NCBI RefSeq assembly: GCF_011038785.1 | Contig: NZ_JAAKDT010000005.1 | Coordinates: forward strand, 1 to 64,000 | Source of the DNA: Parabacteroides sp. ZJ-118 | Lineage (GTDB): Bacteria > Bacteroidota > Bacteroidia > Bacteroidales > Tannerellaceae | Direction: 5' to 3' | DNA: 64,000 nucleotides | Part shown: positions 50,086-58,458 of the stretch, piece by piece | Layout: the number at the start of each line of letters is the position of its first letter | Numbering within the stretch: position 1 is the first letter of the stretch | Made by a program: the position numbers and the translations under genes | The notes under the pieces: generated by a model | Seen by the model: the letters and a program-made list of their open reading frames with translations, nothing else | Databases searched by the model: none | What the model was told of the DNA's origin: nothing

Positions 50086-51699
50086 ATGAAGAAGTTTAAT
50101 TACTTAAAGGGACTGCGGGTCATACTTGCGATCCTCATCTTCGTACCCATACTTTTATTCTTCGTTGATTTCGCCGATGTATTTCCGGACAACCTGCACG
50201 CATTGTTGCATCTCCAGATCATGCCCGCTGTTTTAGGGGGAATGGCGGGATTGATAGTCTTCCAATTCGTATTGGCTTTATTGTTCGGCCGGATCTATTG
50301 CTCGGTTATTTGTCCGGCGGGCGTATTGCAAGATATTATCAACCGGATTTTCTGTATCGGAAAGAAGAAAAAGAAAGGAGTACGCAGATTCAGCTATCAT
50401 AAGCCCATGAATATCTTACGGTACTCTATTCTCGGGCTTACATTCGTGCTGGCTGTTTTCGGGATAATCGAATTATGTACATTGCTGGATCCGTACAGTA
50501 ACTTCGGCCGTATAGCGAACAACCTGTTCCGTCCGGTCGTCATATGGGTCAACAACCTGCTGGCCGATGGATTGGCACGGATGGATAACTATACGCTTTA
50601 CCACGTCACGATCAGCAATGTGACGGTATTCGGCGTGATATCCGCTTTGGTTGTGTTACTCGTATTCATCATCATGGTTGTATTCCGGGGAAGGTTGTTC
50701 TGCAATACGCTTTGCCCGGTGGGAACGTTGTTGAGCCTTATCTCCCGGTATTCGTTTTTCCGGATCTCCTTTGACAAGGAAGCCTGTACGCATTGTGGCA
50801 ATTGCGAGCACACTTGCAAAGCGGAAGCGATCGACAGCAAGCGCCTTACCGTGGATACATCCCGTTGCGTAGATTGCTTCAACTGCGTCTCCTCATGCGC
50901 TAAAGGAGGATTGCAATATCGTTTCAAGCCTTCCTTCAAGAAAGAAGCCGAGACAGTCTGCGTGCAAACGGGCGTGCCCCAGCAGGCTACCGCTCCGAAC
51001 AGCCGCCGTACGTTCCTCACGGCAGGAGCTACCGTAGCGGCCTCCCTCCCGATCGTATCCACCATTGCCAAAGGAATAGAAAAAGGGCAGGGCAAAGGGC
51101 GGCACGGACAAGGCAGGCACGGGCAAGGCAGGCACGGCAAGAAATGGCCCCCTATCGTGCCGCCGGGAGCGATCAGCTTAGAGCGTTTCAAGGATGTATG
51201 TACCGGATGCCAGATTTGCGTGACCCAATGCCCGAGTCATGTACTACGTCCCACAGGGTTGGAATATGGCTTTGATTATATGCTGAAACCCCGTGTCGCT
51301 TACATCGACAGCTATTGCAATTACGAGTGCACGGTCTGCTCGGAGGTTTGCCCCGCGCACGCCATAAAGCCGCTTACCAAGGAAGAGAAAGCGACTACGC
51401 AAGTGGGTATCGCCACCTTCTTCATCAACCGTTGTATCGTAAAGACGGAGGGGACGGACTGCGGGGCTTGCTCGGAGCACTGCCCTACCCAAGCCGTGCA
51501 TATGGTTCCTTACAAGGGCACGCTGACCATTCCGCAAGTAAACCCCGATCTTTGCATCGGTTGTGGCGGCTGCGAATCGATCTGTCCCGTACGCCCGATG
51601 AGAGCGATCATCATCAGGGCGAACGAGGTTCACAAGTTCGTGGAGAAACCCAGGGAGGAAGAGGTGAAAAAGGTAGAAATAGATGACTTCGGATTCTAA
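50086..51699 (+). CDS. Membrane-bound polyferredoxin, NapH-NapG-like fusion
   Basis: A 537-residue protein. The N-terminal half (1-215) has four membrane helices and two NapH-type Cx3CP motifs (CSVICPAG and CNTLCPVG). Two ferredoxin clusters follow (CTHCGNCEHTC; CVDCFNCVSSC). Near residue 305 comes an internal twin-arginine-like segment, SRRTFLTAGATVAASLPIV, then a Gly/His/Arg repeat (GQGRHGQGRHG), then four more clusters (CTGCQICVTQC; CNYECTVCSEVC; CGACSEHC; CIGCGGCESIC). It looks like a NapH-type quinol oxidase joined to a NapG-type electron carrier. No nitrate reductase is nearby; the acceptor is unknown, and the DUF362 protein is the prime candidate partner. Confidence 0.82.
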   Translation: MKKFNYLKGLRVILAILIFVPILLFFVDFADVFPDNLHALLHLQIMPAVLGGMAGLIVFQFVLALLFGRIYCSVICPAGVLQDIINRIFCIGKKKKKGVRRFSYHKPMNILRYSILGLTFVLAVFGIIELCTLLDPYSNFGRIANNLFRPVVIWVNNLLADGLARMDNYTLYHVTISNVTVFGVISALVVLLVFIIMVVFRGRLFCNTLCPVGTLLSLISRYSFFRISFDKEACTHCGNCEHTCKAEAIDSKRLTVDTSRCVDCFNCVSSCAKGGLQYRFKPSFKKEAETVCVQTGVPQQATAPNSRRTFLTAGATVAASLPIVSTIAKGIEKGQGKGRHGQGRHGQGRHGKKWPPIVPPGAISLERFKDVCTGCQICVTQCPSHVLRPTGLEYGFDYMLKPRVAYIDSYCNYECTVCSEVCPAHAIKPLTKEEKATTQVGIATFFINRCIVKTEGTDCGACSEHCPTQAVHMVPYKGTLTIPQVNPDLCIGCGGCESICPVRPMRAIIIRANEVHKFVEKPREEEVKKVEIDDFGF

Positions 51700-51735
51700 G
51701 AGAAAAATGCTACCTTTGTCACAAATTTTTGATGC

Positions 51736-52866
51736 ATGACATTTGAATTACAGTATAACGATACGGAATCGAACGCCAGGGCGGGCTTGATTACTACCAG
51801 TCATGGGGCAATCGAGACGCCCATTTTTATGCCCGTGGGTACGCAAGGTACGGTAAAGGGAGTACACATGACCGAGCTGAAAGAGGATACGAAAGCGCAG
51901 ATCATCCTAGGCAATACCTATCATCTGTATCTTCGCCCCGGCATACAGATCTTGGAACAGGCCGGAGGCTTGCATAAGTTTAATACATGGGATCGGCCGA
52001 TATTGACCGATAGTGGGGGGTTTCAGGTATTCTCCCTTTCCGACAATCGCAAGCTTCATGAGGAGGGCGCCGAGTTCCGCTCGCATCTCGACGGCTCCAA
52101 GCATATGTTCACGCCGGAGAAGGTGATGGACATCGAACGCTCGATCGGCGCAGATATTATCATGGCCTTCGATGAGTGTTGCCCGGGAGATGCCGACTAT
52201 AATTACGCCAAGCAATCACTGGAGCTGACCGAGCGTTGGCTGGACCGTTGTTTCGCCCGCTTCAACAGCACAGAACCGAAATACGGCTATCAACAAAGTC
52301 TCTTCCCAATCGTACAGGGATGCGTCTATACGGACTTGCGGCAGAGGGCAGCGGAGAACGTGGCCCGGAAAAATGCTGATGGAAACGCTATCGGGGGACT
52401 GGCCGTTGGCGAGCCTACCGACAAGATGTACGAGGTGATCGAGATCGTGAACGAGATCTTGCCGAAAGATAAACCTCGTTACTTAATGGGTGTAGGAACC
52501 CCGATCAATCTACTGGAAGGGATCGAACGGGGTATCGATATGTTCGACTGTATCATGCCGACCCGTAACGGGCGCAACGGCCAACTCTTCACCCGCTTCG
52601 GCACCATCAATATGCGTAACAAGAAATGGGAGAACGATTTCTCGCCGGTCGATCCGGACGGACATTCCTACGTGGATACCTTATACAGCAAGGCTTATCT
52701 GCATCACTTGATCAAGGCGAAAGAAATGCTCGGCTTGCAGATCGCTTCTATCCATAACCTCGCCTTCTACCTATGGTTAGTGAAAGAGGCGAGGACACAT
52801 ATCATCGCTGGCGATTTTACCCAATGGAAAAGAGGTATGGTCCGTCAATTAGCGAACCGGTTATAA
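51736..52866 (+). CDS. tgt: Queuine tRNA-ribosyltransferase
   Basis: A 376-residue tRNA-guanine transglycosylase, swapping G34 for preQ1 on the way to queuosine. The base-binding DSGGFQVFSL (about 92-101), FDECCPGDADY, VGEPTDKMYEVIE and the catalytic aspartate region DCIMPTRNGRNGQ with zinc ligands further on are complete. It precedes an LptF/LptG-family gene by 12 bp, a pairing that recurs in Bacteroidetes. Confidence 0.96.
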   Translation: MTFELQYNDTESNARAGLITTSHGAIETPIFMPVGTQGTVKGVHMTELKEDTKAQIILGNTYHLYLRPGIQILEQAGGLHKFNTWDRPILTDSGGFQVFSLSDNRKLHEEGAEFRSHLDGSKHMFTPEKVMDIERSIGADIIMAFDECCPGDADYNYAKQSLELTERWLDRCFARFNSTEPKYGYQQSLFPIVQGCVYTDLRQRAAENVARKNADGNAIGGLAVGEPTDKMYEVIEIVNEILPKDKPRYLMGVGTPINLLEGIERGIDMFDCIMPTRNGRNGQLFTRFGTINMRNKKWENDFSPVDPDGHSYVDTLYSKAYLHHLIKAKEMLGLQIASIHNLAFYLWLVKEARTHIIAGDFTQWKRGMVRQLANRL

Positions 52867-52878
52867 AAAACGAGACAG

Positions 52879-53964
52879 ATGAAGTTTAAACTAAAACGGA
52901 TCGATTGGTATATCATCAGGCAGTTTCTGGGTACGTACGTATTCGCTATCGCCTTGATTATCTCTATCTCCGTCGTTTTCGATATAAACGAGAAGATCGA
53001 TAAGTTCTTGAATCCGGATGTTCCCTTAAAAGCGATCATCGTGGATTATTACTTGAACTTTATCCCCTATTTCGCCAATTTGTTCAGTCCATTGTTCACA
53101 TTTATCGCCGTGATCTTTTTCACGTCGAAGCTAGCGGATCGTTCGGAGATCATAGCGATGCTTGCCAGCGGTATGAGTTTCCGTAGGTTAATGCTTCCTT
53201 ATGCGGTCTCGGCTACGATTATCGCTATCGTGACGTTTATCCTAAACGCTTACATCATTCCCCCGGCAAATGAGACTCGTATCGATTTCCAGAACAAGTA
53301 TATCCGCAACAAGAAGGTAGACTATGTGAAGAACGCCCAATTGGAGATCGAGCCGGGTGTTATCGCTTATTTCGATAGTTATGACGCTCGCTCGAACATG
53401 GGATACCGGTTCTCTCTAGAGCATTTCGAGGATAAGAAATTGATCTCCCGTCTGACCGCCAAGTCGATCAAATACGACTCGCTTTATCAATGGACCGTTA
53501 TCGATTACATGATCCGTGATTTCGATGGCATGCGGGAACATATTTCCCAAGGCTCCCGTAAGGATACGACCTTGACCATCGTGCCCTCGGACTTCCTGAT
53601 TTCCGTGAATGATTGCGAGACGATGACAACGCCCGAGCTAAATACGTATATCAACCGGCAGAAAAGAAGAGGCATCGGAAATATACAGACCTTCCAGATC
53701 GAGTATCATAAACGCTTCGCCACGATCATGGCGGCGTTTATCTTGACTTCTATCGGAGCGTCATTGTCTTCCCGGAAAATAAAGGGAGGTATGGGCCTGA
53801 ATATCGGTATCGGATTGGCATTGAGTTTCTCGTACATCCTGTTTATGACGGTTACTTCCACCTTTGCTATTAATGGGTATGTGAGTCCTGCCGTGGCGGC
53901 TTGGATACCGAATATAGTTTATACATTTATAGCGATATTCTTATATCGGAAAGCGCCAAGGTAA
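52879..53964 (+). CDS. LptF/LptG (YjgP/YjgQ) family permease
   Basis: A 361-residue inner-membrane subunit of the lipopolysaccharide export ABC complex. It has two helices at the N-terminus (RQFLGTYVFAIALIISISVV and later LFTFIAVIFFTSKLADRSEI), the DRSEIIAMLASGMSFRRL coupling helix, a periplasmic beta-jellyroll (about 130-260) and three C-terminal helices (GIGLALSFSYILFMTVTSTF). It could be the LptF or LptG paralogue. It ends before a very strong terminator, so it closes the tgt operon. Confidence 0.92.
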   Translation: MKFKLKRIDWYIIRQFLGTYVFAIALIISISVVFDINEKIDKFLNPDVPLKAIIVDYYLNFIPYFANLFSPLFTFIAVIFFTSKLADRSEIIAMLASGMSFRRLMLPYAVSATIIAIVTFILNAYIIPPANETRIDFQNKYIRNKKVDYVKNAQLEIEPGVIAYFDSYDARSNMGYRFSLEHFEDKKLISRLTAKSIKYDSLYQWTVIDYMIRDFDGMREHISQGSRKDTTLTIVPSDFLISVNDCETMTTPELNTYINRQKRRGIGNIQTFQIEYHKRFATIMAAFILTSIGASLSSRKIKGGMGLNIGIGLALSFSYILFMTVTSTFAINGYVSPAVAAWIPNIVYTFIAIFLYRKAPR

Positions 53965-54005
53965 TTGATCAACTCCTATATCGGTATAACCCCGCCAAAT
54001 TCCAT

Positions 54006-54043
54006 CCAGGTTATGGAGACGGGGACCCGTCTCCATAACCTGG
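54006..54043. terminator. 18-bp perfect stem terminator between convergent genes
   Basis: CCAGGTTATGGAGACGGG (54006-54023) pairs with CCCGTCTCCATAACCTGG (54026-54043). The tail GATTTTC is T-rich rightwards. The permease ends 42 bp before it and the leftward lipoprotein gene 10 bp after it, so it probably serves both. Confidence 0.88.
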
Positions 54044-54052
54044 GATTTTCAA

Positions 54053-55057
54053 TTATTTTGTGAAATTAAGTCCAAACTCTAACGTTTTTGCATTCGGAAG
54101 CAGTTGCAATACCATATCTACCATTTGCTGATAATTCTCCGGAACCATCGGTTTCAAGATAGGAGCTATCAGGGTCAAAACCGGTACGATTAAATCCTTA
54201 TCCGCATAAAAAGTAGCCTCATTTCCATCCAACTTCATGTTAAGAGGTAGACCATAATGCCCCCCTAAATCAACCAAAAACTTCATGATCTCGTCAATAG
54301 AGATACCTGCGGCCTCCAATTTATCACCGGCAGCCTGTTGTAATAAAGTGGTCAAGAGTGTCACATAATTTTTATCCACAGCCACCATAAACTTCCCGTT
54401 TACCACACAATATTGGATACTTGCCATTTTTGTGATCTCACCGATTCCTTTATCCTCAGAAGCTCCTATAGGTCTCCAAGAGACATCAAAAATCCCATCT
54501 TCCGGTAAGTTAACATTTACAGCGCTTACTTTACCCCAAATCAAATTACTGATAGCAGGCTTTATCATAGGCACGAGGCCATCGATAGTAGAATTCCCGG
54601 TAACTATATTCGCATAAACAGCTCCAGCACCCACTTTCAAGCTCCAATTACCTACGATAGAGGAAGTTAATTTACGAGTATAAACAACAGAAGCTACGCC
54701 TCCTTTCACCGTACCATTTACTGATACCATGCAATCGCCAACCGTACTCTCGCCGGTAAACGTATAAGTGCCGTCCGCTTCCTTCAACGCAGCATCAATA
54801 ACGACCGACCTATTTTCGGGAATGATATTATTCAAGGTTACGGATCCCTTCTCCGCAGAAGAAGCGGCAATCACGACCGATTTACCGTCAACAGGGATTG
54901 TCACTTCCCCCATTACCAGATTTACGTTCTTCCCCTCGTACGTTCTCGACAGATCTTGCCAGTTACCGGAAGAACTTGAATCGTCATCATCACCACATGC
55001 CGTAAAAAAAGCCATCGTGCAAATCACGGCAAATACATACAACAAACTCTTTCTCAT
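54053..55057 (-). CDS. Bacteroidetes lipoprotein (DUF4925-like)
   Basis: A 334-residue lipoprotein. From the chosen start (MRKSLLYVFAVICTM) the lipobox FFTAC sets the lipid-bearing cysteine at about residue 21, followed by GDDDDSSSSG, an acidic/serine tract typical of surface export in this phylum. The body alternates beta-strand patterns (KNVNLVMGEVTIPVDGKSVV; GSVTLNNIIPEN; TYTFTGESTVGDCMVSVNGT) and ends with a helical segment. I think it is DUF4925; no function is known to me. A longer frame upstream adds 26 residues before the signal peptide and is rejected. Confidence 0.78.
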   Translation of the reverse strand: MRKSLLYVFAVICTMAFFTACGDDDDSSSSGNWQDLSRTYEGKNVNLVMGEVTIPVDGKSVVIAASSAEKGSVTLNNIIPENRSVVIDAALKEADGTYTFTGESTVGDCMVSVNGTVKGGVASVVYTRKLTSSIVGNWSLKVGAGAVYANIVTGNSTIDGLVPMIKPAISNLIWGKVSAVNVNLPEDGIFDVSWRPIGASEDKGIGEITKMASIQYCVVNGKFMVAVDKNYVTLLTTLLQQAAGDKLEAAGISIDEIMKFLVDLGGHYGLPLNMKLDGNEATFYADKDLIVPVLTLIAPILKPMVPENYQQMVDMVLQLLPNAKTLEFGLNFTK

Positions 55058-55101
55058 GATTCTTGTTTTAAATTTAACATAAACAGCTATTAATGTTATC
55101 A

Positions 55102-55132
55102 CAAATATATCCATTCCAACTTCCACTAACAA
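55102..55132 (-). promoter_or_regulatory. Promoter of the lipoprotein gene
   Basis: On the minus strand TTG (55132-55130), a 20-base spacer and TATATTTG (55109-55102): full consensus. It lies 45 bases before the start codon. Confidence 0.7.
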
Positions 55133-55228
55133 CAATAATTTAATATCAGATGTTCGATTCCTGTGTTTAGATCAAAACATACCTATCAATCTCTCGCGAA
55201 CAAAACCTTCATATTCTCCCATCATTTA

Positions 55229-56554
55229 TTACAAAAGATCTGACGCCAATTCGGATAACTCGCTTCGCTCGCCTTTTATTAAGTTGATATGGGCGAACAG
55301 CTCCTGTCCTTTCATCTTGTCGATCATGTAAGCCAAGCCATTACTTTGGGCGTCTAGATACGGGGAGTCAATCTGTTGGATATCTCCCGTGAAGACCATC
55401 TTTGTTCCCTCTCCCGCACGGGTGATAATTGTCTTGATCTCATGCGGCGTGAGGTTCTGGGCCTCATCGATGATACAATAAGTCTCAGACAAGCTACGAC
55501 CCCGGATAAAGGCCAACGCCTCGATCACCAACTGGTTGTTCTTCTGCATATCGTCGATCTTACGGACATCAGGATTACCCGGGGCAAACTGGGTTTTGAT
55601 CACGTTCAGGTTATCGAATAGAGGTTGCATATAAGGAGCGACCTTTTGCTTCTCGTCACCCGGAAGGAAACCGAGATCCTTATTCGCCAAAGCGACGATC
55701 GGACGAGCCAAAAGTATCTGTTTATACGTGCCGGCTTGTTTCAAGGCGGAGGCCAACGCCAACAACGTCTTTCCGGTACCGGCCTTTCCGGTCAGCCCCA
55801 CCAGCTTGATATTCGGATCGTTCAATACCTCGAAAGCGAAACTCTGCTCGGCATTACGGGGCTGGATACCATAGTTCGTGCCTTTGTCTACCTTCTTGAT
55901 CTTATCCGTAAACGGATTGTAGCGAGCCAATACACTATTACGTGCGCTTTTCAAGATAAAGCATTCGTTCGGGTCGAGCTTAGACTTGATATCCAACGAA
56001 TCCGCGTTTACGCCTTCCGGAGAGCTGTAGATTTTGTCGATCAAATCGGGGTCTATATGCTCATAGGTCTCTTGCGCACACTCGAAAATATCTACATTCA
56101 CGACCTTATCCGTGATATAATCCTCAACAGGAATACCCAAAGAACGAGCCTTCATACGAAGGTTTACATCCTTGCTGACCAAGGTGGTCTTGATCTTCGG
56201 ATTCTTCTCGGCGATCGTCAACGCACAAGACAAGATACGATGATCCGGTGTTTTATCCGGAAAAGAATACGCTATTTTCTCCTGGTACTTATCACCGGTC
56301 ACGATATAGAGTGTACCTTTTCCCGGTCCTAGCGAGGCACCTTTTAAGAACAGGTCATTGCTGGTCAACAAGTCCAGCTCCCGAACAAACTCGCGAGCAT
56401 TATAATTGATCTGCTCACTCCCCTTCTTGAACTTGTCCAACTCTTCTAATACCACGATGGGTAGATAGATGTCATTTTCTTGAAAGTTCTCGATGCACTT
56501 ATAGTCATGTAATATGACATTCGTGTCCAACACAAAATTCTTCTTTGTTCCCAT
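55229..56554 (-). CDS. phoH: PhoH-family ATPase with N-terminal PIN domain
   Basis: A 441-residue PhoH2-type protein. The PIN nuclease domain (about 5-140) has the acidic residues of FVLDTNVILHDYKC, VVLEELDKFKKG and ALTIAEKNP, VSKDVNLRMKA. The C-terminal P-loop helicase-like domain has GLTGKAGTGKTLLALASAL (about 252-270) and YCIIDEAQNLTPHEIKTI. PIN-PhoH proteins are RNA helicase/nucleases in mycobacteria; the cell role is unclear. It is a single gene. Confidence 0.9.
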   Translation of the reverse strand: MGTKKNFVLDTNVILHDYKCIENFQENDIYLPIVVLEELDKFKKGSEQINYNAREFVRELDLLTSNDLFLKGASLGPGKGTLYIVTGDKYQEKIAYSFPDKTPDHRILSCALTIAEKNPKIKTTLVSKDVNLRMKARSLGIPVEDYITDKVVNVDIFECAQETYEHIDPDLIDKIYSSPEGVNADSLDIKSKLDPNECFILKSARNSVLARYNPFTDKIKKVDKGTNYGIQPRNAEQSFAFEVLNDPNIKLVGLTGKAGTGKTLLALASALKQAGTYKQILLARPIVALANKDLGFLPGDEKQKVAPYMQPLFDNLNVIKTQFAPGNPDVRKIDDMQKNNQLVIEALAFIRGRSLSETYCIIDEAQNLTPHEIKTIITRAGEGTKMVFTGDIQQIDSPYLDAQSNGLAYMIDKMKGQELFAHINLIKGERSELSELASDLL

Positions 56555-56799
56555 GGCCTTTCGATTTATTGATTATTGCTTCCAATGTAGTAACAATCCG
56601 GACACGTTGATAGTTCCGGACTGCTAAACAATGCTCTTTTGTGTGTCAAGAATAAGATCGGTTATATTCTTGTTAGTCCATTTACACGGACGCTAATAGC
56701 CCGGAATGATTAAATTTTTCTTTAACAATTTGTCAACGGACCATATTGGGGGCTTGCCATTCATTATAAATTTGATTGTAATAATAATTTATTCATAGT
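56555..56799. other. Intergenic region upstream of phoH
   Basis: About 245 bp of A+T-rich DNA. AACAATCCGGACACGTTG resembles the nearby CCGGAATGATT only loosely. I see no gene, RNA or strong promoter; a near match TACATTGG on the minus strand might serve phoH. Confidence 0.3.
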
Positions 56800-57003
56800 T
56801 TATTTCCTTTTAATCGTCTGACATTTGCGACGAGTCATTTCTTCAGCAAAAGCCTGTTCACCATGCTCTCTTATGTAACTGATACAGGCCGGACGATCGG
56901 ATTTGAAAAGAATCGAGAATACCTTGCCTATAAAATTGGAATAAATCCGGCACTCTTTCACGTCAGAACTGCACGCTGCTATATATTCTTTATTTGCTTC
57001 CAT
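56800..57003 (-). CDS. Small protein of unknown function (67 aa)
   Basis: Starting at MEANKEYIAACSSDVKECRI, this small Cys-containing protein ends MTRRKCQTIKRK. Its start codon lies one base beyond the stop of the oxidase gene, so it is probably translated from the same message. Three or four cysteines (CSSDVKEC, PACISYI, RKC) could bind metal, but no family is recognised. An alternative start 36 bp upstream would overlap the oxidase gene. Confidence 0.55.
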   Translation of the reverse strand: MEANKEYIAACSSDVKECRIYSNFIGKVFSILFKSDRPACISYIREHGEQAFAEEMTRRKCQTIKRK

Positions 57004-57004
57004 A

Positions 57005-57691
57005 TTATTCCTTAATATGTTGATGAACAAACTCCCCATTTATCCAAAAGGTGGCTTCGGTTCCGATGAAATGGAGTAGCGCATAGTTCGGATCTGTCGG
57101 ACCGCCGGGGAAATGGTTGATGTACCAATCCTGCCACATTTCTTTGCGTATGCCGTCATCGGTGATAATTTCAATTGTTCCGCGCAAGGCAACACTGTCT
57201 CCATAGGAAGAGTAGCACAGGCCGGCTTTGGGATTCGCTTTGAAATCGGCAACCTTCACAGAATCGGCACCCGTAGCCATCCATACCTCGCTGCATCCTG
57301 CGGTATGCCCCTTGGCCATCGGTACGGGACGAGGAAACCCGTCAGCATTGATTGAAGCCAGTGTCACTTCATTGCAATGGGCAAGCAAAGCCACCGCTTT
57401 TTCAGCAATGCTCCTTTCGTCCTTTTGCTTCCACCGTTTCAGATTCGGGAAAAACCGGCGCATCTGCTCCTTTGCCTGTTCGGGAGTGAGATTCCAGCCT
57501 GCCTGCTCGTTCATCTGGTCGGTAAACTGTGCGCAAAACTCAATCATTTGGTTCATGTTGAAGTTCTGCGTGAACTTCCCCTCCTTGTAGCAATAGATGC
57601 AGTAATCCTCATTACGACTGCCATCCGCGTTTGTACCCTTGTTGCCGTCAGTCAGCGGCATACCACAACTCTGACAAAATTTTTGTTCCAT
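57005..57691 (-). CDS. Zinc-ribbon plus pyridoxamine-5'-phosphate-oxidase-like fusion
   Basis: A 228-residue protein. Residues 1-35 form a putative zinc ribbon (FCQSCGMPLTDGN followed by EDYCIYCYKEGKF), then a helical linker (EFCAQFTDQMNEQ), and from about 95 a split-barrel flavin-binding domain (LLAHCNEVTLASINADGFPRP, VWMATGADSVKVADFKANPK, GTIEIITDD). Such domains bind FMN, F420 or haem; the substrate is unknown. The start MEQKFCQSCG is preferred to a longer frame. It shares a transcript with the small gene 1 bp downstream. Confidence 0.82.
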   Translation of the reverse strand: MEQKFCQSCGMPLTDGNKGTNADGSRNEDYCIYCYKEGKFTQNFNMNQMIEFCAQFTDQMNEQAGWNLTPEQAKEQMRRFFPNLKRWKQKDERSIAEKAVALLAHCNEVTLASINADGFPRPVPMAKGHTAGCSEVWMATGADSVKVADFKANPKAGLCYSSYGDSVALRGTIEIITDDGIRKEMWQDWYINHFPGGPTDPNYALLHFIGTEATFWINGEFVHQHIKE

Positions 57692-57810
57692 ATCGTTTTC
57701 CCTTTTCTCTCTCCAGTCCGACAAAGCAGGTTACCAAATGCAAAAGCGCAGACTGCAACACCACTATGCTATCACTTGCGTCGGTTTCTGAATTTCTTAC
57801 GTTTCCAATT

Positions 57811-57818
57811 GCAAAGTT
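57811..57818 (-). promoter_or_regulatory. -7 box for the zinc-ribbon oxidase gene
   Basis: TAACTTTG on the minus strand, about 120 bases before the start codon; a TTG lies only 12 bases upstream, so the -33 is poor. Confidence 0.4.
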
Positions 57819-57854
57819 ACTCATTTTGTGACAATCTCTTATAACAGAACTATT

Positions 57855-58067
57855 TTATTTTACTTTACATTGAGGTTCTTTCAATTTGATTATGAGTTTC
57901 ATGAGTTGAGCCATGAAGCCATAACTGCGAATATAGCGGTTAACCAATTTGCGGAACTTGTCCATAACTGAACTTTTGCGCTTTTCACTGAAAAAACTCT
58001 TGATTTCCGACGGAATATTTGTAATTTTGCTCATGGCTTTGAGTATGGTATTTAGCTGTTTGAACAC
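57855..58067 (-). pseudogene. Small open frame, possibly a remnant of a larger gene
   Basis: A 70-residue basic, helical peptide. The segment DKFRKLVNRYIRSYGFMAQLM looks like a helical stretch near the C-terminus of type I restriction HsdR subunits (pattern FRxxVxxYxRxYxFxxQ), but after it the match stops. It lacks a promoter and stands beside the truncated Fic gene, which favours gene debris. It could also be a real small protein; the HsdR link is a weak guess. Confidence 0.35.
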
Positions 58068-58136
58068 CTCTAAATTACTAAATTTCCGTCATATACGGAA
58101 ATTCTCAAAGCCTTTTTCATGACCATTTTTATGGCA

Positions 58137-58415
58137 TCATACTAAATCCGAAACTTGAGTCACATTAAATAACTCCCATACGACATCTGAAACATCGGGG
58201 AATTTATCGTGCAACTTATCATGTAATTTATCATGCAATTCGTTCTTCTCCTCTCCTTGATGCTCACGGAGAGTTTTCAATACCTCTTCGAGCATAAAGA
58301 TAATAAACGGCGATGATTCACCGGCAGCACCACTTGCGGCAATTGCATCGTAATACGCTTGCTGGTTGCTGTACACCATATTCTCAACCGGCAAATGATG
58401 AAAGAGCGGATGCAA
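58137..58415 (-). pseudogene. Truncated Fic-family protein, C-terminal fragment
   Basis: In frame after a TGA the sequence reads ILGRLHPLFHHLPVENMV, then YSNQQAYYDAIAAS and SSPFIIFMLEEVLKTL. This is the end of a Fic domain, directly after where the catalytic HPFxDGNGR motif should be. That motif and all of the N-terminus are missing, because the neighbouring DUF1848 gene ends 43 bp upstream. The tail carries LHDK three times in tandem. The ORF could start only at a TTG. It is a dead remnant of an AMP-transferring Fic protein. Confidence 0.75.
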
Positions 58416-58458
58416 TCTGCCAAGTATTCAACATAACGGCGGTTACCCACACAATTCG

